64,000 bases of DNA, taken from Diploptera punctata (lineage: Eukaryota > Arthropoda > Insecta > Blattodea > Blaberidae). Numbering within the stretch: position 1 is the stretch's first letter; every line of letters begins with the position of its first letter. Location of the stretch: NCBI GenBank assembly GCA_030220185.1, contig JASPKZ010009913.1, forward strand, positions 1-64,000, given 5' to 3'. This document shows positions 62,215-64,000 of the stretch, one piece after another. The notes beneath the pieces are model-generated. The model saw only the letters and a list, made by a program, of their open reading frames with translations, was not told where the DNA came from and did not search any database. The position numbers and the translations under genes are program-made.

Positions 62215-62715
62215 TAATGTATTCACGTAGACTTTCACGGCCGAAGTTGCTACGATGATCTTGATGAAGATTTTCGGGCTGTATGCCGTGGTCGTGAGGC
62301 TTGTAATTCCCCGACGTTTCGCCCTTGAGGATGCCAAACGCAGTCTCTGGCGAAATGTCGGGGAACTACAAGCCTCACGACCACGGCCTACATCCCGAAA
62401 ATCTTCAGTCTCAAGACAACCCTTGAGGATGCCAGACGCAGTCTCTGGCAAAACGTCGGGGAACTATAAGCCTCACGACCACGGCCTACAGCCCGAAAAT
62501 CTTCAGTCTCAAGACAACCCTTGAGGATGCCAGACGCAGTCTCTGGCGAAACGTCAGGGAACTACAAGCCTCACGACCACGGCCTACAGCCCGAAAATCT
62601 TCAGTCTCAAGACAACCCTTGAGGATGCCAGACGCAGTCTCTGGCGAAATGTCGGGGAACTATAAGCCTCACGACCACGGCCTACAGCCTGAAAATCTTA
62701 ATCAAGATCATAATA
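62215..62715. mobile_element. Penelope-like array: inverted arm plus 98-bp tandem units
   Basis: 62232-62321 is an inverted arm; then four units starting CCCTTGAGGATGCC at 62322, 62420, 62518 and 62616, 98 bp apart. Each carries TTGAGGA, a GCCA...TGGC stem and GAAACGTC followed by GGGG, a hammerhead-like layout with one core deviation. Short frames across it (62041-62451, 62255-62524) are repeat artefacts. Confidence 0.75.
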
Positions 62716-62911
62716 TATTGGTCTGTTTACAAACCTGAAATAGTTATTTGTGTAACTAGTAGTGCAAGTGACAGTTTCGCGGACGAGTGAGAACACGCCG
62801 AGGCAGGAATTTCGAGACGAGGACGCGAAGCACTTCCACTATTAGTCACATTCATTAGTTTTTTTGGTTGACCTGTATGGAAAATTAATGCAAAAAAATA
62901 ACTTTTAATAT

Positions 62912-63218
62912 TAGTTAAGTAATCCCACTACAGGCCTCAGGAGGCTCTTGGGGTAGTGGGAGGTTAAATATCCCACTTTTTCTGGACAATCGGCACTTGA
63001 TATCAGCCGGGTTGTGAGCCCTGCGTGACGGCCGCCCTTTACCCCCAGAACAAGCGTCTGGTACTCATTTATGTTAGAGGCTGAGTCGACCCCAGGGCCA
63101 TAGTGCCGCCAGAAGGTTTGGGTCAGTTTTAAAAATCCTGACCCCACCGGGACTTGAACCCGCGACCTTCCGGATTGTAGCGCAGTGCCTTAACCACTAC
63201 GCTACGGCGTGCCCCACG
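62912..63218 (-). mobile_element. S9 SINE
   Basis: Full S9 with CTAC-GGCGTGCCCC head in reverse; short repeats tttaatat on both sides. Confidence 0.88.
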
Positions 63219-63279
63219 TTTAATATGAAAATAGTAATTTATCGAGTTTATTTTGTATTGTTCATGGCCCACTATACTA

Positions 63280-64000
63280 GAGTAGTTCGTACAGTAAAAT
63301 ATCTTTATTCGAGGGGGATATGTTCCGCAAATATGCAGCGAATATGGAATAATAATTTGTATGGGTATATAGGGGAAACGTTCCAAGGTTCCAAAATAAA
63401 ATAAAAAGTATCAAAATAAAATCAATTAATGAGAGATTTTGAACAACTGCTTTTAGTTATTACTGTCAGGATTGGGCAAGGGCTTAAAGAAGTTAGTGAT
63501 ATTTTTCCTGTTTTGCCGCTTTTAAAAGGCATTTCCAATCAGATTGATATTCAGCTGTGATTCAGCGATAAAATTCCTTATTTTGTCTTCGGATTTCTCG
63601 ATGAATCGTACGGCTGAATCATTAACATTGAAACGGCGTGACATATACTGCAGCCACAGATTCTCCGGCCTTGACGTTTTCACGACAGTGTTGCCGATAT
63701 GGATATTCAGTGGGAGTGGTCGCTGTATTATGCTGTTAGCAGACATACAGCTGACAACATCTCAGCAATTTCAAACCTTACTAGCGCGCTATAGCTGCAT
63801 CAAGAGCAGTGATTGGTTGTGACAGACATTTACTCTCACTACAACCATTTCCTCATTGACAGTAGAGGACGAATTCTCCCTTTACTCCCCGTATAATCTA
63901 AACTTCAGAGCCGGAGATATGGCGGCTGGGGTATAGTGATATAGACGCAAAATGACTCGCCAACGCATAAACGGTCAAGTATTTATATTTTTACTTTAAG
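63280..64000 (-). mobile_element. Pogo/Tigger-like element, cut by the window edge
   Basis: A terminal-type sequence CAGTAAAATATCTTTATTCG at about 63291 resembles pogo/Tigger ends. The minus frame 63522-63746 (74 codons) includes MSRRFNVNDSAVRFIEKSED and KIRNFIAES, similar to the helix-turn-helix of CENP-B/Tigger-type transposases. The rest of the element would lie beyond 64000. A second pogo-like scrap is at 47557-47660. Overlapping plus frame 63544-63822 is a shadow. Confidence 0.45.

Noticed and set aside
62041..62524. CRISPR-like array (98-bp repeats)
   Set aside because: Units are contiguous without spacers, the DNA is eukaryotic in character, and the unit is a Penelope-like repeat.

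Overview
The window looks like animal, most likely insect, heterochromatin-like or intergenic DNA. The reverse-transcriptase tails, the density of tRNA-headed SINEs and the (TA)n/(AAT)n tracts fit a large cockroach-type (Blattodea) genome best; that placement is inference, not a database result. I see no rRNA gene, no CRISPR, no operon and no intact multi-exon host gene. Almost everything recognisable is a transposable element or a piece of one, so the feature list is mainly an annotation of element copies, their nesting and their target-site duplications (TSDs). Family labels (RT-A, S1, R and so on) are local names used only here.

Element classes. (1) Non-LTR retrotransposon (LINE) remnants: one dominant family (RT-A, about 15 pieces on both strands, 3' tail of TAAG repeats) and roughly 20 pieces of other families. 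Nearly all are 5'-truncated, keeping only the end of the RT domain and the C-terminal 'GHV...RGRP' tail. Only three pieces (3712-4760, 24893-26232, 16565-16870) reach the RT palm with an ADD-type box. (2) About ten tRNA-headed SINE-like families (S1-S10 plus two cloverleaf-like families), several nested in RT-A with clear TSDs. (3) DNA transposons: a mariner-like element at 11027-12769 and an internally deleted one at 49648-50330, two abutting hAT elements at 42955-44569, a hAT-type BED zinc-finger remnant at 6886-7065, a 31-bp-TIR element at 15468-16552, a pogo/Tigger-like piece at the right edge, and palindromic MITEs. (4) Penelope-like fold-back repeats. (5) Unclassified repeats: R (four copies with paired CCAAT boxes), P, Q, T, U, N, and repeats ending in CTAG next to (TA)n.

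Most notable result: the Penelope-like repeats carry compact hammerhead-ribozyme motifs. Two have every core position and three stems (27695-27733 and 31409-31446). Near-complete ones sit in inverted orientation in the arms of fold-back copies at 31635-32010, 41560-41930, 42113-42483 and 43153-43430. Degenerate versions occur at 22780-23136 and in a 98-bp tandem array at 62322-62710. Two insertions have an 'empty site' elsewhere in the same window.

Layout. 1-6050: LINE pieces, SINEs and one unexplained Cys-rich open frame (2930-3198, minus). 6.4-12.8 kb: hAT remnant, RT-A with nested S1, satellite-bearing R repeat, mariner with nested repeats. 13-24 kb: R, LINE tails, S3/S4 nest, TIR element, two RT-A copies tail to tail, palindromic Penelope element. 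24-33 kb: RT with palm domain, S7 tandem block, nearly open RT-A copy, hammerhead cluster. 33-44 kb: SINE-rich mosaics, R, tandemly duplicated fold-back, twin hATs. 44-57 kb: tRNA-like stem-loops, LINE tails, deleted mariner, S10 cluster. 57-64 kb: tandem S1 array, 164-bp tandem repeat, R, Penelope array, pogo-like end.
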